Origin: Vibrio splendidus | Lineage (GTDB): Bacteria > Pseudomonadota > Gammaproteobacteria > Enterobacterales > Vibrionaceae | Assembly: GCF_003345295.1 (NCBI RefSeq) | Contig: NZ_CP031056.1 | Coordinates: 1,364,001 to 1,428,000 of the forward strand | Length of the DNA: 64,000 nt | Direction of reading: 5' to 3' | In this document: piece after piece, positions 19,828 to 28,226 of the stretch | Layout: every line of letters begins with the position of its first letter | Position numbering within the stretch: position 1 is the first letter of the stretch | Notes under the pieces: generated by a model | What the model saw: the letters and a program-made list of their open reading frames with translations, nothing else | Database searches by the model: none | What the model was told of the DNA's origin: nothing | Made by a program: the position numbers and the translations under genes

Positions 19828-22800
19828 ATGGATCCTTATATGGCGATTACGGTCTGGAATAACCTTTCAGTCAAACATAAACTCTTTGGCTTAGTTCTAC
19901 TTCCCATTTCACTACTGCTCTTTCTAGCAGGCAGACAAGCGTATATTTTAACGACCCAGTTAACCGATTTTGAACGAACCAATCAGTTATCTGTGTATCT
20001 TCAAGATATTTCGGTCTTATATCGGAGCACTCTGGCTTCTAGCCCTGAAGAATTCGCGACACAAAGCAGCCAAGTAAAGGCAGAACTAAAAACGCTTTCT
20101 CCAGCTATATTTTTAAACACCTCTGATGAAATGAACCAACTGGTTGCAGACTTCAGCGAAGCGACTCTATCAACGATAGAAGCGAATGATAGTTACGATA
20201 AATTGGATGCACTTGAATGGCAGAGTGATTTGTACAAACAGTTGCTCCTTGAGATAGAAAAAGTCCCTTTCGAAAACACCAAGCGTGAAATTCAACAGCA
20301 CCTCACCGCGTTACAACAGCTTGAATGGCTGATGTTTTGGTCAAATGAAGAATTTAAACTGGGTACCTCATTGATTGAGATATTCCAAAATAGCCAAGAA
20401 TACGATCCAGAACTCGCTGAACAGATCGAAACTCTGAGTGAAAGACAACAACTGTTCCTAGAACGCTTTGTGTCATTGAATGCCAACGAACATCAAGTGT
20501 CATTGATGGTTGAAGTGTTTAGAAACGATGTATTTGCTCAAAGCCAAGAGATCCGCAGCGCCCTACTCGACCTAAACGCAATCAGCCAACTGACGCCACA
20601 AGAGATTTCAGTCGGATTAGAGGCTATGAGTGCTCGACTCAGCTTATTGCAAAGCCTCGGTAATGTTATCAAGCAAGAGTTCCAACAGGAAGTTAAGCAA
20701 GCCATCTATGAAGCGCAAATCCAACGAACACTGTTTATCTCCATCGTTGCTTTGCTCGCGACCATTGTAATGGGATTAACCCTAAGCTTGGCACGACAAG
20801 TCACCAACAACCTGAATTTGGTGTTAGCTTTCTTGAAAAGCGAAAACGATGAAACTCGACCTTCTTTGGATAAGCTGATTCAAGGCAAAGATGAACTCAG
20901 CCTATTTGCTCAGCAAGTTGAACGGTTGACCATCGAGCGAGAACTTGCAAAAGACAGGCTTACGATAGCGAAAGAAGACGCTGAGCGAGCCAAAGAAGAC
21001 GCTGAAAAAGCGAAAGATCATGCAATACAAGCTAGCAAAGCGAAAAGCAGCTTCTTAGCCAATATGTCTCATGAAATTCGTACCCCACTCAATGGCGTTA
21101 TTGGTATTTCCGAGATTCTTGCAGATACCCCACTCACACCCACACAGCGTGATTATGTGGATACGATTGAAACTTCATCCCAACTGCTACTTAGCTTGAT
21201 CAACGATATCTTAGACTTCTCGAAGATTGAATCTGGCATGCTGTTAATCAGCCCGCACTCGGCGTCGATTAGAGAATCGATATACGACATAGCCTCTATT
21301 GTTGCGCCAAAAGCGAAAGAGCAAAAAATATCAGTCAACGTCGATATCAGCCCCGACACACCTGCACGCGTGATGATCGATGACCACCGATTAAGACAGA
21401 TTTTGATGAACTTTATGTCGAACGCAGTGAAGTTCACAGCCGAAGGTGGTGTAACACTATCAATCAAGACACTCGAACAGTCTAACGACAATGTCACCAT
21501 TCGATTCGCAGTGCGCGACACCGGTATTGGTATCGATAAACAGCAACAGAAACAGATATTCGAACCGTTCGCTCAAGAAGATGATTCAACGACCAGACAA
21601 TTCGGTGGTACTGGTCTTGGCCTCGCCATCAGTACACAGTTGGTCGAACTGATGGGTGGCAAGATTCAGCTCGATTCAGTCAAGGGTAAAGGCAGCTGTT
21701 TCTACTTCGACTTAGAATTACCCGTTGACATGATGCTACCGAAACCAAGCACGGCAACCGCTGACATTTATATTCTGGGTAACGAGAGCATGCTTTCTAC
21801 ACGAATAGAATGCGACCTTAACCTTTATGGCTTAAAGGTAACTCAGCGAACGAATAACTCTTCCGCGATGACCGAACAACTCGCGACTCAGAAACACAAT
21901 AAACCGATTACTGTCGTTTTCGCTGAAGATGATGCATTCCTAGCTAATACCCACGCAGATAACTTAGCTAAGCTGCACCAAAATGGCATCACTATCTGTT
22001 TGATTCGTTCTTTCTTAAGTGAGCCTGCGGATCTTGGCGACAGCGTTACTGCACAAGTCGCACAACCCCTACTCGGCTTACGTTTAATTAAAGCTATTGA
22101 GCTCTGTGATACGCAGGGTTTGGCTGAGCTTTCAGAGGCAAGCCAGCAACCTCTAGAGATCCAACACAAAATCCTCATCGTCGAAGACAACAAGATCAAC
22201 CAAAAAATTGCTGGGCTTCATGTCGGTAAAAGTGGTTTTGAATTCGAGTTCGCTAATAATGGTCAGGAAGCTGTGGACATGTTCACCGCAAATCCTCATT
22301 ACGCAGTGATACTGATGGACTGTATGATGCCCGTCATGGATGGCTTTGAAGCGACAAGCAACATTCGACGCGTTGAAAAAGAGACCAATGCCACGCGTCG
22401 TATCCCTATCATCGCCTTAACCGCCAGTGTGATTGATGATGATATTCAAAAGTGTTTCGACGTAGGTATGGATGACTATGTACCAAAGCCTTTCAAATTT
22501 GAAATGCTAAAAGAAAAAGTACTTGCCGCCGTTGAAGCGATGCCACTTCCTGCTGCCTACAAAACTAAATCTACGAAAAAACCCGCGACCGTAACACCGA
22601 TTCTTAATGCTGCAGCTAAGCGAACATTGCCAGAAGAAAGAGTACAAAACACGGTTCCGAGTAAATCTGAAAGAATACTGCTCGTCGAAGACAATCGAGT
22701 TAACCAAAAAGTCGCTTCTGTGATGTTAACAAAGGCGGGCTACGCGTTTGAAATCGCCGACAACGGACAAATCGCCGTCGACATGTACCAAAACGACAGT

Positions 22801-23040
22801 AGCTTCGACATTATTTTAATGGATTGCATGATGCCCGTTATGGACGGCTTCACTGCGACCAAAGAGATCAGAGAGCATGAGAAAAACCTAGGCTTAAGCA
22901 AAACTCCTATCATCGCGTTAACCGCCAGTGTTATCGACGATGATATTCAAAAGTGCTTTGATTCAGGCATGGATGGTTATGTAGCGAAGCCCGTAAGAAA
23001 AGAAAAGCTATTCCATCAAATAGAAAGTGCGACTTGTTAG
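19828..23040 (+). CDS. Hybrid sensor histidine kinase with two receiver domains
   Basis: 1070 residues: membrane segments at about 20-38 and 300-322 around a ~260-residue helical periplasmic sensor, a coiled coil rich in AKEDAE repeats (about 370-405), an intact HisKA (NMSHEIRTPLNGV, His415) and an intact HATPase (N-box MSNAVKF, DTGIGI, GGTGLGLAIS). A degenerate receiver-like linker and two full receivers follow, with phospho-acceptors Asp831 and Asp999, both in LMDCMMPVMDG. There is no C-terminal Hpt domain, so a separate phosphotransfer protein would be needed for a classical relay. The ATG at 19840 is an alternative start. The gene is followed after nine bases by the PstS-like gene, so the periplasmic protein and barrel may belong to the sensing unit (inference). 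Confidence 0.93.
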   Translation: MDPYMAITVWNNLSVKHKLFGLVLLPISLLLFLAGRQAYILTTQLTDFERTNQLSVYLQDISVLYRSTLASSPEEFATQSSQVKAELKTLSPAIFLNTSDEMNQLVADFSEATLSTIEANDSYDKLDALEWQSDLYKQLLLEIEKVPFENTKREIQQHLTALQQLEWLMFWSNEEFKLGTSLIEIFQNSQEYDPELAEQIETLSERQQLFLERFVSLNANEHQVSLMVEVFRNDVFAQSQEIRSALLDLNAISQLTPQEISVGLEAMSARLSLLQSLGNVIKQEFQQEVKQAIYEAQIQRTLFISIVALLATIVMGLTLSLARQVTNNLNLVLAFLKSENDETRPSLDKLIQGKDELSLFAQQVERLTIERELAKDRLTIAKEDAERAKEDAEKAKDHAIQASKAKSSFLANMSHEIRTPLNGVIGISEILADTPLTPTQRDYVDTIETSSQLLLSLINDILDFSKIESGMLLISPHSASIRESIYDIASIVAPKAKEQKISVNVDISPDTPARVMIDDHRLRQILMNFMSNAVKFTAEGGVTLSIKTLEQSNDNVTIRFAVRDTGIGIDKQQQKQIFEPFAQEDDSTTRQFGGTGLGLAISTQLVELMGGKIQLDSVKGKGSCFYFDLELPVDMMLPKPSTATADIYILGNESMLSTRIECDLNLYGLKVTQRTNNSSAMTEQLATQKHNKPITVVFAEDDAFLANTHADNLAKLHQNGITICLIRSFLSEPADLGDSVTAQVAQPLLGLRLIKAIELCDTQGLAELSEASQQPLEIQHKILIVEDNKINQKIAGLHVGKSGFEFEFANNGQEAVDMFTANPHYAVILMDCMMPVMDGFEATSNIRRVEKETNATRRIPIIALTASVIDDDIQKCFDVGMDDYVPKPFKFEMLKEKVLAAVEAMPLPAAYKTKSTKKPATVTPILNAAAKRTLPEERVQNTVPSKSERILLVEDNRVNQKVASVMLTKAGYAFEIADNGQIAVDMYQNDSSFDIILMDCMMPVMDGFTATKEIREHEKNLGLSKTPIIALTASVIDDDIQKCFDSGMDGYVAKPVRKEKLFHQIESATC

Positions 23041-23049
23041 GAGATACCC

Positions 23050-23526
23050 ATGGATTGGATTAGAACAATAAAAACACTTCCCCGCAGAGTCATGTTGCCA
23101 GTCGCGGTAGGGCTATTAGGAAGCTTGCTTCTTCTCAGCCCTGCTCACGCCGCTGAAGATTATGCCATATTTTCTTTAGACTCTGGATTTGAAGAGATAT
23201 CAATAAACAAAGCGCGAAAGCTCTATAGAGGGAAAACTAAACGCCTCAATGGCAAACGTGTTGAACTGTCTGATTGGCCTGAGAACAGTGCCGAAAGAGA
23301 TGACTTTTATCAGCTTTTGCTTGGAAAAAATGCCGCTCAAATGAATGCACACTGGGCTGGTTTATCTTTTTCAGGAAAAGCGCGTTATCCAAGAGAAATC
23401 AAAACGGCGTCAACCGACAGCTTAGTGGACTGGCTTGATGACAAACCAAACCGTATTGGTTACTCCCCACTCTCTTCGGTTCCTCAAAATGCCAACATTC
23501 TCTACGTTATAAGTTCGGAGAAATAA
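23050..23526 (+). CDS. Small PstS-like periplasmic protein
   Basis: 158 residues with a signal peptide (hydrophobic segment ending PAHAAED, about residue 35). The mature part resembles one lobe of a phosphate/PstS-type binding protein (FSLDSGFEEISINKARKLYRGKTKRLNGKRVEL, then DWPENSAERDDFYQLLLGKN, and a GRIGYSPL-like end). It is much shorter than a true two-lobed PstS. It starts 9 bases after the hybrid kinase (AGGAG ribosome site) and ends one base before the barrel gene. It may present a ligand to the kinase, since a transporter is missing (inference). Confidence 0.82.
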   Translation: MDWIRTIKTLPRRVMLPVAVGLLGSLLLLSPAHAAEDYAIFSLDSGFEEISINKARKLYRGKTKRLNGKRVELSDWPENSAERDDFYQLLLGKNAAQMNAHWAGLSFSGKARYPREIKTASTDSLVDWLDDKPNRIGYSPLSSVPQNANILYVISSEK

Positions 23527-23527
23527 T

Positions 23528-24580
23528 ATGAAAAGAATAATTACGTCAGTACTGTGTGCTTCAGTTGCCTCTCCGGCTTTTGCGATTATTGAACTTACCG
23601 ATAATTTTTCGTTAAGCGGATTCGGTTCTACTTCTTGGGCAACCTCAGATAACGATAATCCATTAATCATCAACCGCGGTTTTACCGATGAAAATTGTTA
23701 CGACTGTGATACCACATTTGGGGTTCAGTTAGACTACTTCTACAACTCATTCAAAGCTTCTGTGCAAGTTGTCAAACCACCCCAATATGATTGGAGTGAC
23801 CCTCAATTAGAGTGGGCTTACGTCGGTTACGAGTTTAATGACTTCGATGTCAGTGTTGGACGCTTAAGGCTGCCACTGTTCCTTGCCTCTGAATACTACT
23901 ATGTCGGCCAAGCCTATATGACGGCGAGACCCCCTACAGAGGTATATAACGCCGTATTAGGTATCACTGCCTTCAATGGTATCAAAGTGAGCTGGACTCA
24001 TGATGTAAGCGATGAAGCTACCCTACTACTCTCTCCGTTTTTCGGAATTAAAGATAACAATGAAGTCGACTTCAATTCGACAACTGAGCTTGAATTTGAA
24101 ACCAATCGAATGTTTGGTGCCAATCTACAATTGAGTGGTGATGACTATCGTTGGAACTTATCTTTCCTTGATTCAAATTTCGATCAAACGACAAAAATTA
24201 AAAACGTTGGCACGCTTCCAACAGTAGACAACCAACACATCCAACTTTGGTCGCTAGGCGCTGAATATGAATTTGGCCAAGCGGTATTGGCGAGCGAAGG
24301 TCAAATCAGTGACGTTTCTTCATCCATGTACGCCAGCCTAGGTTACCATTTAGGAGCATTCACACCTTACGTGGTATACGGCGCACAATTTAACGCCAAT
24401 GAGCACTTAGAAGGGAATAGCTACTTAGTTGGTGTAGATTACGACTTGATGTCAAATATATCTATCAATGGTGAAATGCAATTCTTCGAAGCTCGTAGGT
24501 CAAACGGTGCCTTTATTGACGCCCCTAAAACCGATAAAGATGCATTGCTCTACACCATCATGTTGAGTTTTGTTTTTTAG
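23528..24580 (+). CDS. Outer-membrane beta-barrel (porin-like) protein
   Basis: 350 residues: signal peptide ending SPAFA (about residue 19), alternating aromatic/polar beta-strand pattern throughout, and a C-terminal Phe (LSFVF), the usual signal for outer-membrane assembly. Segments such as WAYVGYEFNDFDVSVGRLRLPLF resemble porins of the OprO/OprP-like or general Vibrio DcaP-type group, but I cannot name the family. It is the third gene of the kinase / PstS-like / barrel set, with a one-base gap. Substrate unknown. Confidence 0.85.
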   Translation: MKRIITSVLCASVASPAFAIIELTDNFSLSGFGSTSWATSDNDNPLIINRGFTDENCYDCDTTFGVQLDYFYNSFKASVQVVKPPQYDWSDPQLEWAYVGYEFNDFDVSVGRLRLPLFLASEYYYVGQAYMTARPPTEVYNAVLGITAFNGIKVSWTHDVSDEATLLLSPFFGIKDNNEVDFNSTTELEFETNRMFGANLQLSGDDYRWNLSFLDSNFDQTTKIKNVGTLPTVDNQHIQLWSLGAEYEFGQAVLASEGQISDVSSSMYASLGYHLGAFTPYVVYGAQFNANEHLEGNSYLVGVDYDLMSNISINGEMQFFEARRSNGAFIDAPKTDKDALLYTIMLSFVF

Positions 24581-24624
24581 CTCGAATTCAAATCGATGGT
24601 CACTCGCAGCAATTAAGATCCAAA

Positions 24625-24652
24625 AAAGCCAGTCGAATATTCGACTGGCTTT
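24625..24652 (-). terminator. Perfect-palindrome terminator between convergent genes
   Basis: A 28-base perfect inverted repeat (AAAGCCAGTCGAAT and its complement) lies between the barrel gene (+) and the HEAT/TPR gene (-). On the minus strand it ends in a run of six T, so it mainly terminates the minus-strand gene and may act weakly in the other direction. Confidence 0.85.
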
Positions 24653-24694
24653 CTCAATAACGGTTTGTCAGCTTACCATTAACCCATCTAAATA

Positions 24695-25753
24695 TTATGA
24701 GCTTGGCGCGACTCGTTTCTCTTTCAACTGCTCAATAACATAATCAGGAGCCACTTTACCTAGCTCACCCAAGCAATCATCGGTTTTTTCATTGCCATAG
24801 CGTACATAAATATCGCATACCGCGTATAACTGCTCTGGAGAGCCAGAGATCAAATACGCCTTCTCGAACGATTTAGTCGATTTGTCGATATCCAGCTCTT
24901 CTTGTAGTACCCCATTCAAGTACCAATAGTAGCTGTTGTCTTTTGCAAGGTTCGCGGCGACCTCGATCTCTTGAGCGGCTTGTTTCTTTTCTTCTAAGCG
25001 AACTAAAGTCAGTGATTTAGAGTAATGCAGTGCCGCGTTGTTTGGCACTTGCTCAATACCACGATCTAACACCGCAACTGCTTCTTGATCTTTAGTTTGC
25101 GCTCTAAAGTTATCTGCATAGCTCAACCAAACTTGGGCGTTGTTGCCATGGGACTGCACTAGCTCAACATAAATAGTTTCCGCTTTTTCCCATTCGTTAT
25201 GCCAGCGTAAAACATCAGCAAACAACAATTGAAACTTTTCAGATTCTTGTGTTTCCAAAAATGTGATTAGCTCAGCAACAGGCTGTTCTATTTGAGCTTT
25301 CTGCTCGTCATCTAACGTATTGTAATCACGAACTAAATTGGATGTCGCTGTGTGACGCACCATCGAATCACTGTCTTTTAGCAAAGGAAAAACCAACGCC
25401 CAACGGTGCTCCAATTGATACGGTGCAGAACCGATAACCGACGCTTCACGAACTTCAGGGTTTTGATCTTTCAAACCTCTTGCCACCGCCACCAGCGCAT
25501 TCTGGCTTGGGTATGAAGCAAGCTCTTGCAGTGCACCAGTACGATTTTCAACAGATTGATTTTGATCTTGTGCCATGTAAGACAACTGTTGAATACGGGT
25601 TTGTGTGTCCGTCATTTCAAGCACTTGATTGATATTTTGTGCCGGTGCGTCAACAGTTTGCTGAACGCTATTCGCTGCCATCGCAGACGTTGAAATCATT
25701 GCGGACGTTGAAACTAATAGAGCAACAGCCGTCGCTAAACTCTTCTTCATCAT
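24695..25753 (-). CDS. Periplasmic HEAT/TPR repeat protein related to the octaheme cytochrome C-terminus
   Basis: 352 residues with a signal peptide (ends AMAANS, about residue 27) and no CXXCH motif. Residues about 55-150 are HEAT-like and about 170-330 TPR-like. The order and wording match the C-terminal half of the octaheme cytochrome encoded at 42.8-45.2 kb. Examples are ALVAVARGLK..NPEVREASVIGS versus ISLARAVK..NEMIRLGAVVGS, and the end KVAPDYVIEQLK versus KVAPPEAINQLK. It is likely a scaffold or partner-binding protein (inference). AAGGT precedes the start. It lies 87 bases downstream of the sulfatase maturase gene in the same orientation. Confidence 0.85.
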   Translation of the reverse strand: MMKKSLATAVALLVSTSAMISTSAMAANSVQQTVDAPAQNINQVLEMTDTQTRIQQLSYMAQDQNQSVENRTGALQELASYPSQNALVAVARGLKDQNPEVREASVIGSAPYQLEHRWALVFPLLKDSDSMVRHTATSNLVRDYNTLDDEQKAQIEQPVAELITFLETQESEKFQLLFADVLRWHNEWEKAETIYVELVQSHGNNAQVWLSYADNFRAQTKDQEAVAVLDRGIEQVPNNAALHYSKSLTLVRLEEKKQAAQEIEVAANLAKDNSYYWYLNGVLQEELDIDKSTKSFEKAYLISGSPEQLYAVCDIYVRYGNEKTDDCLGELGKVAPDYVIEQLKEKRVAPSS

Positions 25754-25840
25754 AGTATTACCTTAAACTGGAGAACTTAGCCTGTCCTTAGACTCGTATC
25801 TGATTAAATTTGTTTTGGACCTGTTGACCCAAAAAACGAG

Positions 25841-27172
25841 TTAAAACTTGGTCTCGAACGTAGCTTGTTGCGCCTGTTTTGCTCGATGCGCTATCAATAC
25901 TGAATCGCTAAATTTGCCATGAGCCACTGGGTGCCCCATCGCACGAGCGATATACGCCATCGACTTGTCGACATGAGAAAAGAACTTGTGCCAACCTGCA
26001 CATAAGTAGTTCAAGCCCGGTTCACCGGCACGAGTTTTGATAAAGCGGTTTTTAGGACATTCACCATGACAAGCAAACTTGTAGTCACATTGCTGGCACT
26101 GACTGGTCAATGTGCGTGATTTAGCAAAACCAAATTTCTGTTGTGGCGCGCTATACGCCAACTCATCAAGCTTGTCGTGGTGGATGTTGCCGATTTTGTA
26201 TTCTGGGTAGACATAGTGGTCGCATGAGAAAACGTCGCCATTTGGCTCCATTGCCAAACCCTTTCCACATATCTCATTCAGAGTACAAAGCGGGTTAGGA
26301 CGCCCTATCCATGTTTCTAAACTTGCTTCAAAATACTGAACGAACACTTTACCGATGTCGTTCTTCGCCCACTCATCAAATACAGAGATCAAGAAGTTAC
26401 CCCAAGCCAAATCCGACACACACCACGATTCCATGATCGAGTCTTTATGGCCGGGGATCAGGCGTTTGTCGCCTTGTTTGAGCTGCTCGCTCACTTGGGA
26501 TGTTTGTGGTGCAACCGTTCGGAACGTTTTCTGTTCAACGATAGGAATAAACTGCATTTGTGGAGACTTCACCACATCACGTAGGAAGCGATACACCTCA
26601 AGTGCATTTTGACTGGTGAGGTTATTCACACAAGTCAGCGTTGCGAATTTCACTTGGTGTTTGTGCAGCAGTTCAACGGCCGCCATCACTTGTTTGAATG
26701 TACCACGGCCTGCTCTGTTAACACGATACGCATTGTGCAGCATTTCAGGGCCATCAATACTCAAGCCGATTAGGAAATTGTTCTTTGCTAAGAATCGGCC
26801 CCAGTCGTCATTCAATAATGTGCCATTGGTTTGTAGATCGTTTGAGATCAACACACCTTCAGGTCGGTACTTTTTCTGTAGTTCAACCACTCTTTCAAAG
26901 TACGCTAAACCTAGCATGGTCGGTTCACCGCCCTGCCATGAAAAGATAATTTCAGGCGTATTTTGACCTTCGATGTATTGTCGGATGTAGGTTTCTAACG
27001 TCTCATCATCCATTCTTGGAGAACTGCCTTTCTTGTACTCCAACAAATCTTGCTTACTTAGGTAATAACAATATTTACAATCAATGTTGCACGCTGCACC
27101 AATTGGCTTAGCCATAACATGCAAGCGTTTAGACGCCTTACCATTGTATTGTGGACCTTGAGTAATGTGCAT
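25841..27172 (-). CDS. Anaerobic sulfatase-maturating enzyme (radical SAM/SPASM)
   Basis: 443 residues. The N-terminal radical SAM domain has CNIDCKYCYY (CX3CX2C for the SAM-binding 4Fe-4S cluster) and FSWQGGEPTM. The C-terminal SPASM region has the Cys series CTLNEICG, DVFSCDHY, CQQCDYKFACHGECPKNR and YLCAGWHKFF for two auxiliary clusters. This matches anSME enzymes, which convert the active-site Cys or Ser of sulfatases to formylglycine without oxygen. The targets are probably the two CTAGR sulfatases at 45.4 and 47.3 kb. It is divergent from the FGE-fold lipoprotein gene, with a shared 136-base upstream region. Confidence 0.93.
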   Translation of the reverse strand: MHITQGPQYNGKASKRLHVMAKPIGAACNIDCKYCYYLSKQDLLEYKKGSSPRMDDETLETYIRQYIEGQNTPEIIFSWQGGEPTMLGLAYFERVVELQKKYRPEGVLISNDLQTNGTLLNDDWGRFLAKNNFLIGLSIDGPEMLHNAYRVNRAGRGTFKQVMAAVELLHKHQVKFATLTCVNNLTSQNALEVYRFLRDVVKSPQMQFIPIVEQKTFRTVAPQTSQVSEQLKQGDKRLIPGHKDSIMESWCVSDLAWGNFLISVFDEWAKNDIGKVFVQYFEASLETWIGRPNPLCTLNEICGKGLAMEPNGDVFSCDHYVYPEYKIGNIHHDKLDELAYSAPQQKFGFAKSRTLTSQCQQCDYKFACHGECPKNRFIKTRAGEPGLNYLCAGWHKFFSHVDKSMAYIARAMGHPVAHGKFSDSVLIAHRAKQAQQATFETKF

Positions 27173-27243
27173 GATTTATCTACCTATCTTAGTATCTGTA
27201 GCCATCATAATGCCTATTTCAGTCAGTGGCATGTTATACCCTT

Positions 27244-27260
27244 TATAACCAATAGGAATG
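27244..27260. promoter_or_regulatory. Candidate shared operator half-site (TATAACCAAT)
   Basis: TATAACCAATAGGAATG lies between the divergent maturase and lipoprotein genes. Its complement contains ATTGGTTATAA, identical to 11 bases upstream of the sulfatase at 47286. It also resembles a 17-base palindrome upstream of the MoxR operon (42744). This is a weak candidate for a common regulator site. Confidence 0.3.
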
Positions 27261-27308
27261 ACCTTAAACGTTAAAATTGCCCTCTATTTCGAACATTCGA
27301 GGCACGTG

Positions 27309-28097
27309 ATGAAATTTTTCAATTACAAACAATTAGCGGCGATCAGCAGCGTCACCATGACTATTTTCCTAAGCGGCTGTGCGAGCGTGCCTACACATCC
27401 TATAGCCCAACAAATCGACCAAGAAATGGTGCTAGTTGAAGGTGGTACATTCACCATGGGTTCGAACGATCCTGAAGCTACCAAAGCTGAACGACCAGCG
27501 CGAAATATAACTGTAGATAGTTTCTACATTGCGAAGTTTGAGGTAACTCAAGAATTGTTCGAATCGGTGATGGGTTCATCTCTCAGTTATTTCCAAAATC
27601 CACAAGTTCCGGTCAATAACTTAAGTTGGCAACAGGCGAACTACTTCGTTGAACAATTGAACGAACTTACGGGTGAAGAATACCGTCTGCCGACTGAAGC
27701 TGAATGGGAATTTGCAGCGAAAGGTGGCAACAAGAGCAAAGGCTATACTTACAGTGGTTCCAATAACTTAGATGATGTTGCGTGGTACTCAGCAAATTCT
27801 AAAAATAGCGCACACCCAGTCGGGCTAAAGAAGCCAAATGAACTAGGCTTATATGACATGACCGGAAACGTGGGTGAGTTTGTGATTGATGCCTTCGATG
27901 ACACCTTCTACCGATTCGGTCCAACAGACAATCCTAACAATGCAAAACACAGCGACGTTGGTTTATCACATAAATCGGTTCGCGGTGGCAGCTTTGCTTA
28001 TGACGAAAATGAATCTGAAAGTTACCGTCGCGACTTCGCAAGCCAATCGATCACTATGTCAGATATGGGCCTGCGTTTAGTTAAGGATACGAACTAA
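27309..28097 (+). CDS. FGE-sulfatase-fold lipoprotein without catalytic cysteines
   Basis: 262 residues from ATG 27309, which has GAGG six bases upstream. A longer frame from 27258 lacks this. A lipoprotein signal with lipobox LSGC is followed by the SUMF1/FGE-sulfatase domain: MVLVEGGTFTMGS, VTQELFESVMG, RLPTEAEWEFAA, LYDMTGNVGEF, VRGGSF and GLRLV. In true formylglycine-generating enzymes the segment after RGGS carries two catalytic Cys; here it reads FAYDENESESYRR with none. It is therefore unlikely to mature sulfatases and is more like the structural or binding members of this fold. It is divergent from the radical SAM maturase and 129 bases upstream of the phosphatase gene. Confidence 0.87.
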   Translation: MKFFNYKQLAAISSVTMTIFLSGCASVPTHPIAQQIDQEMVLVEGGTFTMGSNDPEATKAERPARNITVDSFYIAKFEVTQELFESVMGSSLSYFQNPQVPVNNLSWQQANYFVEQLNELTGEEYRLPTEAEWEFAAKGGNKSKGYTYSGSNNLDDVAWYSANSKNSAHPVGLKKPNELGLYDMTGNVGEFVIDAFDDTFYRFGPTDNPNNAKHSDVGLSHKSVRGGSFAYDENESESYRRDFASQSITMSDMGLRLVKDTN

Positions 28098-28226
28098 CTA
28101 AAGATGCCGACGGTTATGACTCAATAATCTTCACAAACAATCCTAAAAATACGATTCGCACTGTACAAACATTAGAAATCTGACCAAACCTTAGAACTCT
28201 GCTGCAATACTGAATAAGGAAACTCT

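Noticed and set aside
10082..23040. Classical phosphorelay joining the 10.1-kb Hpt-like protein with the 19.8-kb hybrid kinase
   Set aside because: The Hpt-like protein has Lys in place of His, so phosphate transfer through it is not supported by the sequence.
27309..28097. Formylglycine-generating enzyme (aerobic sulfatase maturase)
   Set aside because: The fold is right but the catalytic Cys pair after the RGGS motif is absent, and the protein is a lipoprotein.
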